The position numbers were made by a program, and so were the translations under genes. From contig SYIK01000011.1 in the NCBI GenBank assembly GCA_005798905.1, positions 1 through 64,000 of the forward strand: DNA of 64,000 nucleotides, in the 5' to 3' direction. The stretch comes from Bacteroidota bacterium. GTDB taxonomy: Bacteria > Bacteroidota > Bacteroidia > Chitinophagales > Chitinophagaceae. The notes beneath the pieces were generated by a model. It was not told the DNA's origin. It was given only the letters and a program-made list of their open reading frames with translations, and made no database searches. This document shows, one piece after another, positions 1-8,174 of this stretch (the first letter of the stretch is position 1; each line of letters begins with the position of its first letter).

Positions 1-508
1 ACTCAGAGAACAATGTTGTGGTAAAAGTACCAAGTTCAAGAAAATAGACGACAGCATCCACAAAGAACATTATGATCGAATGCATCAAAAGCTTACAAAG
101 AATGAGAAATATGCCAAGAAGATGTCAAGAATACGAAGTAAAACAGTAGAACCTGTAATTGGAACCTTGGTCAACTTCACCAATATGAAACGAGTAAACA
201 CACGAGGTATCAAAAACGCAAACAAACATGTACTAATGGCAAGTTTAACCTACAACTTGAAGAAATACTTGCGTTTTAATATAAATAAAACATCCATTTT
301 AGCCCAAGTTATATCTCTGAAACAAGAGATATGCTTTGCTTTTTCAAAACGAGCCTTTTCAGCCTTCAAAAACTCAATTTTAAGCCCTCTAAAAATTAGA
401 ATTTTGAACTACAACAAAAAAATAAACCTCGCTTAAAAGTGCTTAAACGAGATTGAAATTTTATGTTTTTGAAAATGTTTTTTAAAAAAATGGTGGTTGT
501 GCAACAGT
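1..508 (+). mobile_element. Right end of an IS1182-like insertion sequence (boundary uncertain)
   Basis: This covers the transposase fragment plus about 70 bases of non-coding sequence. A candidate terminal inverted repeat is GGTGGTTGTGCAACAG around 492-507; short ends containing TTGTGCAAC are common for such elements, but the left end lies outside the window, so the match cannot be tested. The base composition becomes more GC-rich directly after it, consistent with a junction near 500-510. Confidence 0.4.
2..436 (+). CDS. IS1182-like transposase, C-terminal part (truncated by window edge)
   Basis: The frame is open from base 2 to a stop at 434-436 and gives 144 residues; the gene starts before the window. 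The segment with VEPVIGTL, followed by a Lys/Arg-rich stretch and ANKHVLMASLTYNLKKYL, is the typical C-terminal end of IS1182/IS5-group DDE transposases, where the Glu of VEPV is the likely third catalytic residue. The internal ATG at 80 is not a real start because the same frame carries coherent transposase sequence upstream. The basic, Asn/Lys-rich tail after residue 90 is variable in this family. Whether the element is intact cannot be judged from this end. Confidence 0.75.
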   Translation, partial: LREQCCGKSTKFKKIDDSIHKEHYDRMHQKLTKNEKYAKKMSRIRSKTVEPVIGTLVNFTNMKRVNTRGIKNANKHVLMASLTYNLKKYLRFNINKTSILAQVISLKQEICFAFSKRAFSAFKNSILSPLKIRILNYNKKINLA

Positions 509-862
509 TACTCGTGTTGGGCGCAGTGGCTCCGAAAATAGTTGTTTTTATTGGTGTCATTCTCCGATCCGTTGAACCGCATTAAGAAATACAAAGCTCC
601 GTTTCCTGCGGTGCGGTATTTCGTGGTAGCAGCCACAGTACCCATTCTGCATAGCAAACTCCGTTGGCTGCTGCCATTGCGGTTCAACATTTATTATCCG
701 AAACAAATCTATCAAAACCTTCGCTATTCATACCAAAATATGTTGGCTTAACGAAACTACAGGTTTCGCATAATTTTTTCTTTTCAATACTATTTTGCCA
801 TTGGTTGATTATTAGCTGTTTGTGTTCAATAAAACATTACCAAACTAATAACCGCTATTTCC
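509..862. other. Gene-free stretch between the insertion sequence and the typA promoter
   Basis: No credible gene is seen; the short open frames have no family features. The part from about 515 to 690 is more GC-rich than its surroundings. It carries a perfect 10-base inverted repeat, GTTGAACCGC at 571-580 and GCGGTTCAAC at 679-688, separated by 98 bases. It may be a remnant of the target DNA, part of the mobile element, or a structured RNA; nothing decides between these. Confidence 0.4.
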
Positions 863-893
863 TTTGTCAGCCCGCTTTATTGGCTTACCTTTG
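863..893 (+). promoter_or_regulatory. Bacteroidota-type promoter of typA
   Basis: TTTG at 863-866 and TACCTTTG at 886-893 match the Bacteroidota -33 (TTTG) and -7 (TAnnTTTG) elements with exactly 19 bases between them. It is the only fully bipartite match found in the window. It predicts a leader of roughly 65-70 bases before the typA start at 965. Confidence 0.65.
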
Positions 894-964
894 CGCCCCG
901 TTTAAAAATGGTTGTTTCAAAAAAGAAAATAAAACAACATTTATAAATGTAAAAAGATTTTATT

Positions 965-2776
965 ATGAATATTAGAAACATTGCAATTATTGCACACGTT
1001 GACCACGGAAAAACAACTTTGGTGGATAAGATTTTGTTGACAACAAAAGTTTTTCGCGATAACCAAGATGCGGGTGAATTAATAATGGATAGCAACGACC
1101 TGGAGCGCGAACGCGGCATTACCATTTTTTCTAAAAATGCATCTGTACAATATAAAGATGTAAAAATTAATGTGATTGATACACCGGGTCACTCTGATTT
1201 TGGTGGAGAAGTGGAAAGAGTTTTAAAAATGGCTGACGGTGTTTTGTTGTTAGTGGATGCTTTTGAAGGTCCGATGCCACAAACGCGTTTTGTTTTACAA
1301 AAAGCATTGCAGTTAAATTTAAAACCAATTGTAATTATCAATAAAGTAGATAAACCCAATTGTCGACCTGATGAAGTGCATGATGCTGTATTTGAACTAT
1401 TTTTTAGCTTGGATGCAACCGAAGAGCAATTGAATTTCCCTACTTTTTATGGTTCCGGAAAACATGGATGGTTTAACGATTCGTTGACACAAATCGATAA
1501 TATCAATCCATTGTTGGATGGTGTTATTAAATATGTTCCTGCGCCAAAAGTGAGCGAAGGAACATTGCAAATGCAAATTACTTCATTGGATTATTCCTCT
1601 TTCCTTGGAAGAATTGCCGTAGGAAAAGTAAACCGCGGAAGTATAAAAGAAGGCATGCAAGTAAGTTTAGTACAAGCCGACGATAAAGTAAAAAAACTGA
1701 AAGTAAAAGAGTTGTATGTTTTTGAGGGGATGGGCAAAAAGAAAGTAACAGAAGTATTTGCAGGCGATTTATGTGCAGTTGTAGGAATTGATGATTTTTC
1801 TATTGGCGACACACTTGCCGATTTCGAAAATCCGGAAGCATTGCCAACAATCAGTGTGGACGAACCAACAATGAACATGTTGTTCTCCGTTAATAATTCG
1901 CCATTCTTTGGCAAGGACGGAAAATTTGTAACAAGCCGTCATTTGCGCGATCGATTGATGAAAGAAACAGAAAAAAATCTTGCACTAAAAGTAGTGGATA
2001 GCGAAGAAGGCGATAGTATGGTCGTTCACGGTCGCGGTATTTTGCATCTTGGTATTTTAATAGAAACCATGCGCCGCGAAGGATACGAATTAACAGTTGG
2101 TCAACCGCAAGTAATCGTAAAAGAAATTAATGGAAAAAAACACGAACCATACGAAACATTGGTAGTGGATGTTCCGCAGGAATTTTCGAGTAAAGTAATT
2201 GATTTGGTAAGCCGCAAAAAAGGCGAAATGTTGGTAATGGAAACCAAGGGCGAAATGCAACATTTAGAATTTGATATTCCTTCTCGCGGGTTGATTGGTT
2301 TGCGTACACAAATGCTTACCGCTACAACCGGAGAAGCAGTAATGGCACATCGCTTTAGCGAATACAAACCTTGGAAAGGACCAATTCCCGGAAGAAACAA
2401 CGGCGTATTATTATCAAAAAATACAGAAAGAACTACAGGATATTCTATTGACAAATTGCAAGGCCGCGGCAGCTTTTTTGTAGATCCAGGAGAAGAAGTT
2501 TACATCGGACAAATTATTGCAGAAAACATTAAGCCGGGCGATTTAGTTGTAAATGCAACCGAAGCAAAAAAATTAACCAACCATCGTGCAAGTGGAAGTG
2601 ATGATGCAACACGCATCACTCCAAAAATATTACTAACTTTGGAAGAGTGCATGGAATATATTCAACAAGATGAGTGTATTGAGGTTACTCCCAATAATAT
2701 TAGAATGAGAAAAGTAATTCTCAATGAAGATGAGCGCAAAAAAATTCAAAAGAAGTTTGAAGCTGCGGCAGTGTAA
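965..2776 (+). CDS. typA: Ribosome-associated GTPase TypA/BipA
   Basis: 603 residues, the normal family length. This is a translational GTPase of the EF-G group that binds the 70S ribosome and helps late 50S assembly and stress or low-temperature growth. The GTPase motifs are all present: AHVDHGKTT (10-18), RGIT (50-53), DTPGH (72-76) and NKVD (126-129). They are followed by the EF-Tu domain II-like barrel, EF-G III/V-like domains and the TypA-specific C-terminus. The ATG at 965 gives the standard MNIRNIAIIAHVDHGK start. A clear promoter lies at 863-893. A small membrane protein and a glycosylase follow on the same strand within 25 bases, so they may be co-transcribed. Confidence 0.97.
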   Translation: MNIRNIAIIAHVDHGKTTLVDKILLTTKVFRDNQDAGELIMDSNDLERERGITIFSKNASVQYKDVKINVIDTPGHSDFGGEVERVLKMADGVLLLVDAFEGPMPQTRFVLQKALQLNLKPIVIINKVDKPNCRPDEVHDAVFELFFSLDATEEQLNFPTFYGSGKHGWFNDSLTQIDNINPLLDGVIKYVPAPKVSEGTLQMQITSLDYSSFLGRIAVGKVNRGSIKEGMQVSLVQADDKVKKLKVKELYVFEGMGKKKVTEVFAGDLCAVVGIDDFSIGDTLADFENPEALPTISVDEPTMNMLFSVNNSPFFGKDGKFVTSRHLRDRLMKETEKNLALKVVDSEEGDSMVVHGRGILHLGILIETMRREGYELTVGQPQVIVKEINGKKHEPYETLVVDVPQEFSSKVIDLVSRKKGEMLVMETKGEMQHLEFDIPSRGLIGLRTQMLTATTGEAVMAHRFSEYKPWKGPIPGRNNGVLLSKNTERTTGYSIDKLQGRGSFFVDPGEEVYIGQIIAENIKPGDLVVNATEAKKLTNHRASGSDDATRITPKILLTLEECMEYIQQDECIEVTPNNIRMRKVILNEDERKKIQKKFEAAAV

Positions 2777-2798
2777 TGTCTTTAACTTTAGATTTTTA

Positions 2799-3014
2799 AT
2801 GAAAAGGAAACTGCAAATAACCGCTTTTGTATTCTTACAAGTGATGCCTTTTCTTTCTTTTTCGCAATGCGCCATGTGTACAAAAACCGCACAACAATTG
2901 GGCGAAGGGCCTGCAAAAGGATTGAATGCAGGGATTATTTATCTTGCGCTGATTCCATTTATGGTTGCAGGCTATATTTTTTATCGATGGAAAAAATCGA
3001 ATCAACAAAATTAA
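2799..3014 (+). CDS. Small cysteine-pair membrane protein, 71 aa, unknown function
   Basis: The start is taken at ATG 2799, because the longer frame from 2724 would overlap typA. A hydrophobic signal-like N-terminus (about 5-21) is followed by QCAMCTKTA, a CxxC pair just after the predicted cleavage or exit point. A Gly/Pro-rich link follows, then one membrane helix (about 44-62) and a basic tail RWKKSNQQN. The layout is a periplasm-exposed CxxC next to a single anchor. Similar small proteins with QCxMC occur in Bacteroidota as far as I recall, but I know of no assigned function. A redox, metal or cytochrome-assembly role would be a guess. It lies 22 bases after typA and 4 bases before the glycosylase gene. 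Confidence 0.75.
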   Translation: MKRKLQITAFVFLQVMPFLSFSQCAMCTKTAQQLGEGPAKGLNAGIIYLALIPFMVAGYIFYRWKKSNQQN

Positions 3015-3018
3015 AACG

Positions 3019-3633
3019 ATGGATTTTGTAGCGCATTTATCCAAAGACAAAAAGCTGAAAAAAATAATTGCGCTGCAGGATATTTTGTGTTTGAAAAAAA
3101 AGAAAAATATTTGTCTTTATCTCTGTTACTCCATTATAAGCCAGCAATTATCTACAAAAGTTGCTAAAATTATTTCAAAACGATTTATTGATTTATTTAA
3201 TGGAAAAAACCCCAACGCACAACAAATTGTTACTATCTCTTTTGAAAAATTAAGAGGAATTGGAATGAGCAATGCAAAAGCAAATTATGTTCAAAATGTT
3301 GCTCGGTTTGAATTGGAGCACGGAATGGCCTTTAGCAAATTAAATAAAATGGATGACGAAGAAGTGATTGCATATTTAACGCAAATAAAGGGTGTGGGAC
3401 GATGGACTGTGGAAATGCTTTTAATGTTTGCATTGGGAAGAGAAAATGTTTTTGCTGCAGACGATTTGGGAATTCAAATAGCAATGACGAAAATTTATAA
3501 CTTAGACGCAACGAATAAAAAATTGTTGAAAGAAAACATGCAACAACTTTCAGCTAAATGGCATCCTTACAAAACCTTTGCCTGTCTTTATTTGTGGCGT
3601 TGGAAAGATGATGCTCCTGTTTCCAAAAAATAA
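3019..3633 (+). CDS. DNA-3-methyladenine glycosylase II family (AlkA-like HhH-GPD)
   Basis: 204 residues from ATG 3019; an upstream start would overlap the preceding gene. It removes alkylated bases from DNA in base excision repair. The helix-hairpin-helix LTQIKGVGRWTVEMLL and the following FAADDLGI, which supplies the catalytic Asp, form a clear HhH-GPD core. It lacks the extra N-terminal AlkA domain of the E. coli enzyme (282 residues), so it belongs to the short class common in Bacteroidota. The stop is 16 bases from the convergent end of the phosphoglycerol transferase gene. Confidence 0.88.
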   Translation: MDFVAHLSKDKKLKKIIALQDILCLKKKKNICLYLCYSIISQQLSTKVAKIISKRFIDLFNGKNPNAQQIVTISFEKLRGIGMSNAKANYVQNVARFELEHGMAFSKLNKMDDEEVIAYLTQIKGVGRWTVEMLLMFALGRENVFAADDLGIQIAMTKIYNLDATNKKLLKENMQQLSAKWHPYKTFACLYLWRWKDDAPVSKK

Positions 3634-3649
3634 TAATTTACAATTCTTG

Positions 3650-5536
3650 CTACTTGTTATTTGGCTGCATTTGATTTAAAATCATATCGCGATTGTAACG
3701 CTGTATAATTGCTTTTAATTTTTTTTCGTAAACACGACTTTCTTTTTTTAAAAATTGTAAAGAGTCGGGATTGTCTTTTTGCCGAATAAAAGTGTTGTAA
3801 ATATTTTTTACTTTTTCGTTTGAAAAACTTAGCAAATGATTTTTCGAAAAATAATAATACGAACCATCCAAATAAGTAATTGCTTCCGGCTCGGCATTTT
3901 CAAAATAGGATTTTCCGTAACAGTAAATTTCTTTTTCTACATTCAACAAATCCAACACAGTGGGCATAATATCTAATTGTTGAAAAATTCTTTTTTCTTT
4001 TCTCGGTGCAATCAATCCATTTGGATGATAAAATAAAATTGGAATTTTGTAAATCTCTGTTATTCTACTAAAAGTTGCGGAGTTGCTCGATGTGGTATGG
4101 TCTGCACACAGAACAAATAAAGTGTTTTGAAACCAAGGATGTTTTTTTGCTTCTTCAAAAAATTTACGCAAACTATAATCGCCATAGTTTAGCGATTCGC
4201 AAATTTTATCCGGTCCTTTTTTTAATTTTCCTTGTAAATGTTTTGGAATAAAATAAGGATGGTGAGAAGTGGCTGTAAAAAGTGTGGCAAAAAAAGGATT
4301 TTTAAAATTGCTCAATTGAAGTGCCGTCCAAGGATTAAAATATTCATCTAATATTCCCCAAGTACCATCAAAATGTTCATCGTTATTATATTCTGTTCTG
4401 CCAAAATAATTTAAAAAACCGGCTTGCGCTGCAAACGCATCAAACTTCATTGACCCGTTTGTACCCGCATGAAAAAATGCGGAATTGTATCCTTCGTCGG
4501 CAAGAATTTTTGGCAAAGCAGTGATGGAATTATTTCCATAAGGCGACGAAATATATGGATTGTCCAACAGCGACGGAATAGATGCAACCACCGCCGGCAC
4601 TGCTTCTATCGATTTTTTTCCGTTTGCAATGCCGTTGACAAAATACAAACTTTCTTTTGCAAGCGAATCGAGAAATGGTGTGAAAGAATTTTTTGCACCG
4701 GCAGCACCAATCCATTCGTTGCCAAAACTTTCTAAAATAATAATTACCACATTCGTATTTGACGGAAGAATATTTTGCGGTTTTGTTTTTACAATTGGAT
4801 TAAAAATTTGAAGCTCTTCTTTTTTATCAAAATAATTTTTTTCTTGCAGTAAAGATTTGTTGATGGATTTTAAAAATGTAAATGGTGTATTTAAAATGAG
4901 TGCGCAATTTTCTACTCGTGTAAATTTTGTAGCGTCCAAAGGACCAATTGGTTTCAATTGAAATCCGCCTCTTCCCAAAATTATTAATGCGAAAATTGTC
5001 AGAAAAAAAGTGACGATTTTTTCCCTTAAAGAAAAAATAAATGGTTGCAGCTGTTTTGTTTTGTTGTAAAAATAATTGGAAGCAATAATCAACAAAACAA
5101 GAATTAAAATTAAAAACCAAAAATCATGAACCAATGAAAAAATTTGTTGTTGTAAATCATTTGTTCCTTGTAAAATGGAAAACAATTCCATTCCTGAACG
5201 CTTGTTGGAATAATTATAATAAACGATATCCATCAGGTTCAACGCCAAAGCGGTTGTGTTTATAAAATGAAACAACAGCTGAAGAAATAGTTGATAGTAT
5301 TTATTGACAGTAAAACGAAAAGGCAATAAATAAAAAAAGCAAAACGGAATTGTAATTAAACAAATAGTAATAATATCAAACCAAAGTGCAGCAAAAAAAT
5401 CGGAAAGTGTAATGGTAGAAAAGCTGGCGCTATTAAATGTGTAAAATAAAATTCTGCTAAGTTGAAAACAACATAAAATAATTCCTAATTTTTTTAATAA
5501 TTGGAAAAACAAGAAATGCGAAATTTTATTTTTCAT
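3650..5536 (-). CDS. LtaS-type phosphoglycerol transferase (alkaline phosphatase/sulfatase fold)
   Basis: 628 residues. About five membrane helices fill residues 8-195, followed by an extracytoplasmic sulfatase-fold domain from about 260. IIILESFGNEW (metal-binding Glu269), GKKSIEAVP (likely nucleophile Ser309, where LtaS has Thr) and LCADHTTSS near the C-terminal third are the expected metal and active-site blocks. Known relatives move phosphoglycerol or phosphoethanolamine from phospholipid onto polymers or glycans. In a Gram-negative without lipoteichoic acid the acceptor is unknown. The gene starts 6 bases after the hydrolase gene upstream, so the two are probably co-transcribed. The exact transferred group cannot be read from sequence. 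Confidence 0.85.
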   Translation of the reverse strand: MKNKISHFLFFQLLKKLGIILCCFQLSRILFYTFNSASFSTITLSDFFAALWFDIITICLITIPFCFFYLLPFRFTVNKYYQLFLQLLFHFINTTALALNLMDIVYYNYSNKRSGMELFSILQGTNDLQQQIFSLVHDFWFLILILVLLIIASNYFYNKTKQLQPFIFSLREKIVTFFLTIFALIILGRGGFQLKPIGPLDATKFTRVENCALILNTPFTFLKSINKSLLQEKNYFDKKEELQIFNPIVKTKPQNILPSNTNVVIIILESFGNEWIGAAGAKNSFTPFLDSLAKESLYFVNGIANGKKSIEAVPAVVASIPSLLDNPYISSPYGNNSITALPKILADEGYNSAFFHAGTNGSMKFDAFAAQAGFLNYFGRTEYNNDEHFDGTWGILDEYFNPWTALQLSNFKNPFFATLFTATSHHPYFIPKHLQGKLKKGPDKICESLNYGDYSLRKFFEEAKKHPWFQNTLFVLCADHTTSSNSATFSRITEIYKIPILFYHPNGLIAPRKEKRIFQQLDIMPTVLDLLNVEKEIYCYGKSYFENAEPEAITYLDGSYYYFSKNHLLSFSNEKVKNIYNTFIRQKDNPDSLQFLKKESRVYEKKLKAIIQRYNRDMILNQMQPNNK

Positions 5537-5542
5537 TAGCAG

Positions 5543-6553
5543 TTAACGCAATTTCTTTTTAGCAAGAATTGAAAAATCAGCATCTTCCGCTACAATATTA
5601 TTTGTCAATTTACCCAAGCTTTCAATTTCCATTTCTACTACATCATTTGCTTGCAACCACTGTTCTTTGTATTCCGGGTTGTTAAATTTTCCGGTTCCGT
5701 TCAACTCTAAAAAGCAACCCGTTCCTACTGTTCCGCTACCAATTACATCTCCGGGATATAACTCAACACCATACGATGCACGTTCGATAATTTCTGCAAA
5801 AGTCCAATCCATATCACTCAAATTTCCCTCGCTTACTTTTATTCCATTTACACTACAAGTCATTTTTAAATCCCAACTTTTTCCAACATGATTTTGTTTC
5901 GCCGGCACAATAAATTTTTCAAGTTCATCCAACGTAATTAACCAAGGACCGATTGCAGTTGAAAAATCTTTTCCTTTTGCCGGACCAAGATTTAGCACCA
6001 TTTCTTCCATTTGCAATTTTCGCGCACTCATATCATTCATAATCATCAAACCGCCAATATATTTATCGGCATCTTCTGCTTTTATATTTCTTCCATGTTT
6101 GCAAATAACAATGGCGACTTCTAATTCAAAATCAAGTTTTTCAAAATGATCGGGCATACATTTTATTTCACCGGGGCCTTGAATGCTGTGGTGATTTGTA
6201 AAATAAAAAATAGGATATTGATCAAATTCCGAAATCATTTCAACTTTTCTATTTCTTCTTGCAGCAGCTACGTGTTGACGAAAAGCATATCCATCGCGAC
6301 AAGAAGTGGGATAAGGAACCGGTGCCAACAATTGAATTTTTTGTAAAGGAATTCCTGCATTACTTGTCCGCTCTCCATTGCGCAACATTAATTCACCTGC
6401 TTGTGCAATGGGAAATACATCCTCCCAATAATTTAAAAACAAACCCATACTTCCCGGAAGATCGGGATGTAAAACTTCCATATCAAATACAAGGTCGTTA
6501 ATTAAAACGCCCAATTGATCACTGCCATCTTTTAGATAAGAAAGTAGTTGCAT
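5543..6553 (-). CDS. Fumarylacetoacetate hydrolase family protein
   Basis: 336 residues. The FAH C-terminal fold carries the expected metal ligands: DFELEVAIV (Glu143 and Glu145) and NDMSAR (Asp174), with a candidate general-base His94 in AFRQHV. The N-terminal ~75 residues are the small beta domain of the family. It could be fumarylacetoacetase of tyrosine breakdown or a hydrolase or decarboxylase acting on a related diketo acid; no other tyrosine-degradation gene is adjacent, so the substrate stays open. A -7 motif lies about 20 bases upstream inside a short inverted repeat. Confidence 0.87.
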   Translation of the reverse strand: MQLLSYLKDGSDQLGVLINDLVFDMEVLHPDLPGSMGLFLNYWEDVFPIAQAGELMLRNGERTSNAGIPLQKIQLLAPVPYPTSCRDGYAFRQHVAAARRNRKVEMISEFDQYPIFYFTNHHSIQGPGEIKCMPDHFEKLDFELEVAIVICKHGRNIKAEDADKYIGGLMIMNDMSARKLQMEEMVLNLGPAKGKDFSTAIGPWLITLDELEKFIVPAKQNHVGKSWDLKMTCSVNGIKVSEGNLSDMDWTFAEIIERASYGVELYPGDVIGSGTVGTGCFLELNGTGKFNNPEYKEQWLQANDVVEMEIESLGKLTNNIVAEDADFSILAKKKLR

Positions 6554-6572
6554 AAATGTTAAACTTTGCTTT

Positions 6573-6580
6573 CAAAGTTA
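6573..6580 (-). promoter_or_regulatory. -7 promoter element of the FAH-family gene, within an inverted repeat
   Basis: On the minus strand the bases read TAACTTTG, a TAnnTTTG match 19 bases before the start codon at 6553. It overlaps the inverted repeat AACTTTG (6562-6568) / CAAAGTT (6573-6579) with a 4-base spacer, which could act as an operator. No -33 TTTG at the usual spacing was found. Confidence 0.45.
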
Positions 6581-6663
6581 ATCATTTCACTTTTTCTGAT
6601 TTATTCAATTTCGAAAGTTTAAATAGGAGATAAAGCAAGAGGGTTGATGATTGAAAAAAATAA

Positions 6664-6990
6664 TCACCAACTTTCTTCTTTGGGAATAAATCCCGTATTT
6701 CGATAAGCTTGTCGCGATTTTATTTTTTGTAATTGGCGCTCTATAACAAGAGATGCGATAATTTTTGCAGCATCTACTTGTTGATTTTCTTTTAAAAGTG
6801 ATTTCAATTTTTCTTCACTTATATCTATTCGGTAAAGAATAGTAGCTAATTGTGAAAAATTGAATTGAATAAGTTCGTTGATTGCTTCAATGAGTTTGGC
6901 TTTTAATTCTTCCAACGAAATCGATTCTTTCAAATCAAGATTCATTGTATGTTGCAAAGCAATAATGAGATTAGTGTTTTCACTTTCCAT
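6664..6990 (-). CDS. Conserved hypothetical protein, 108 aa
   Basis: A small acidic-to-neutral, mostly helical protein without signal peptide or membrane helix. It is rich in Leu, Ile, Glu and Lys with heptad-like stretches (LEELKAKLIEAINELI and IDISEEKLKSLLKENQ), and it ends in a basic segment RQLQKIKSRQAYR and a Trp. It lies 44 bases downstream of the metB-type gene on the same strand. I do not recognise a named family; comparable short helical proteins occur in Bacteroidota genomes. It is likely cytoplasmic and real, judging by its codon use, which matches its neighbours. Confidence 0.6.
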   Translation of the reverse strand: MESENTNLIIALQHTMNLDLKESISLEELKAKLIEAINELIQFNFSQLATILYRIDISEEKLKSLLKENQQVDAAKIIASLVIERQLQKIKSRQAYRNTGFIPKEESW

Positions 6991-7034
6991 TCGGATAATT
7001 TTTCAACTATTTCAAAATTAACTTAATGCAACGG

Positions 7035-8174
7035 TTAGCCAATTGCTTTGTTCAAATCGTCAATTAAATCATTGGCGTCCTCAATTCCAACACTTAAACG
7101 AATTAATGAATCGCTGAGTCCGTTTTTTATTCTTTCTTCTTTGGGAATACTGGCGTGTGTCATACTTGCTGGATGGTTTATTAACGATTCAACTCCGCCC
7201 AAACTTTCCGCCAATGAAAATAAATGGGTAGAGGATAAAACTCTTTTTATTTCTTCCGCACTATCATTTTTTAATTCAAAGCTGATCATTCCGCCAAAGC
7301 CGCGCATTTGTTTTTTTGCAATAGCATGATTTGGATGATCTTCAAAACCGGGCCAAAAAACTTTTGCAACTTTCGGATGTTGGCGAAGCCAGGTTGCAAT
7401 TTTTTCACCATTTTCACTGTGACGCTGCACACGAAGATGTAAAGTTTTAATGCCGCGCAATACTAAAAAACAATCCATCGGACCAGGGACCGCTCCGCTA
7501 CTTTTTTGGATAAGAAAAAGTTTATCTCTCAATTGCACATCATTTACAACCAAACAACCTTGGATGACATCACTATGTCCGCCAAGATATTTTGTTGAAG
7601 AATGCATTACAATATCTGCGCCCCAATCCAACGGGTTTTGTAAATAGGGAGACGCAAACGTATTATCAACTGCCAACAATAATTTGTATTCTTTCGCAAT
7701 AGAAGAAAGCGTTTCAATATCTGTAATATTCATCAATGGATTGGTGGGAGTTTCCGCCCAAATAAGTTTTGTATTTGCGTTAATAAACTTTTGAATAGTT
7801 GTCGCATCACGCATATCTACAAAATGAAATTTAATTCCAAATTTTTCAAACACTTTTGTAAACAAACGATAAGTTCCACCATACATATCGTTGCCTGCAA
7901 TTACTTCATCACCTGATTGTAAAAGCTTGATAACTGTATCTGTGGCTGCAACACCACTACTAAATGCAAGTGCAAATTTTCCATTTTCAATTTCAGCCAA
8001 TGCTTTTTCCAATGCTGTTCGTGTTGGGTTTTGACTTCTCGCATATTCGTATCCTTTATTTACACCGGGCGATTCCTGAACAAAAGTTGAGGTTTGAAAA
8101 ATGGGCGTCATAATAGCTCCTGTTGATGGATCGGGTTCTGCGCCAGCATGAACAAATTTTGTAGCTTCTTTCAT
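7035..8174 (-). CDS. metB: Cystathionine gamma-synthase / gamma-lyase family PLP enzyme
   Basis: 379 residues, full length for Cys/Met metabolism PLP-dependent enzymes. HSSTKYLGGHSDV contains the PLP-binding Lys195; YEYARSQNPTR binds the phosphate; Asp170 in LAVDNTF pairs with the pyridine nitrogen. The family includes cystathionine gamma-synthase (methionine synthesis from activated homoserine and cysteine), gamma-lyase and O-acetylhomoserine sulfhydrylase, which are hard to tell apart by eye; the length and the TPTNPLMNITDI segment fit metB/metC-type enzymes best. Its ATG directly abuts the stop of the upstream alpha/beta hydrolase gene, which indicates translational coupling. Confidence 0.85.
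   Translation of the reverse strand: MKEATKFVHAGAEPDPSTGAIMTPIFQTSTFVQESPGVNKGYEYARSQNPTRTALEKALAEIENGKFALAFSSGVAATDTVIKLLQSGDEVIAGNDMYGGTYRLFTKVFEKFGIKFHFVDMRDATTIQKFINANTKLIWAETPTNPLMNITDIETLSSIAKEYKLLLAVDNTFASPYLQNPLDWGADIVMHSSTKYLGGHSDVIQGCLVVNDVQLRDKLFLIQKSSGAVPGPMDCFLVLRGIKTLHLRVQRHSENGEKIATWLRQHPKVAKVFWPGFEDHPNHAIAKKQMRGFGGMISFELKNDSAEEIKRVLSSTHLFSLAESLGGVESLINHPASMTHASIPKEERIKNGLSDSLIRLSVGIEDANDLIDDLNKAIG

Noticed and set aside
508-690. Open frame of 60 residues on the minus strand downstream of the transposase
   Set aside because: No family features, Arg/Ser/Asn-rich composition, and it overlaps another frame; it probably reflects the locally higher GC content.
4469-4811. Plus-strand frames of 60-90 residues inside the phosphoglycerol transferase gene
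   Set aside because: They are shadows of the real minus-strand gene, rich in Cys, Arg and Asn, without motifs.
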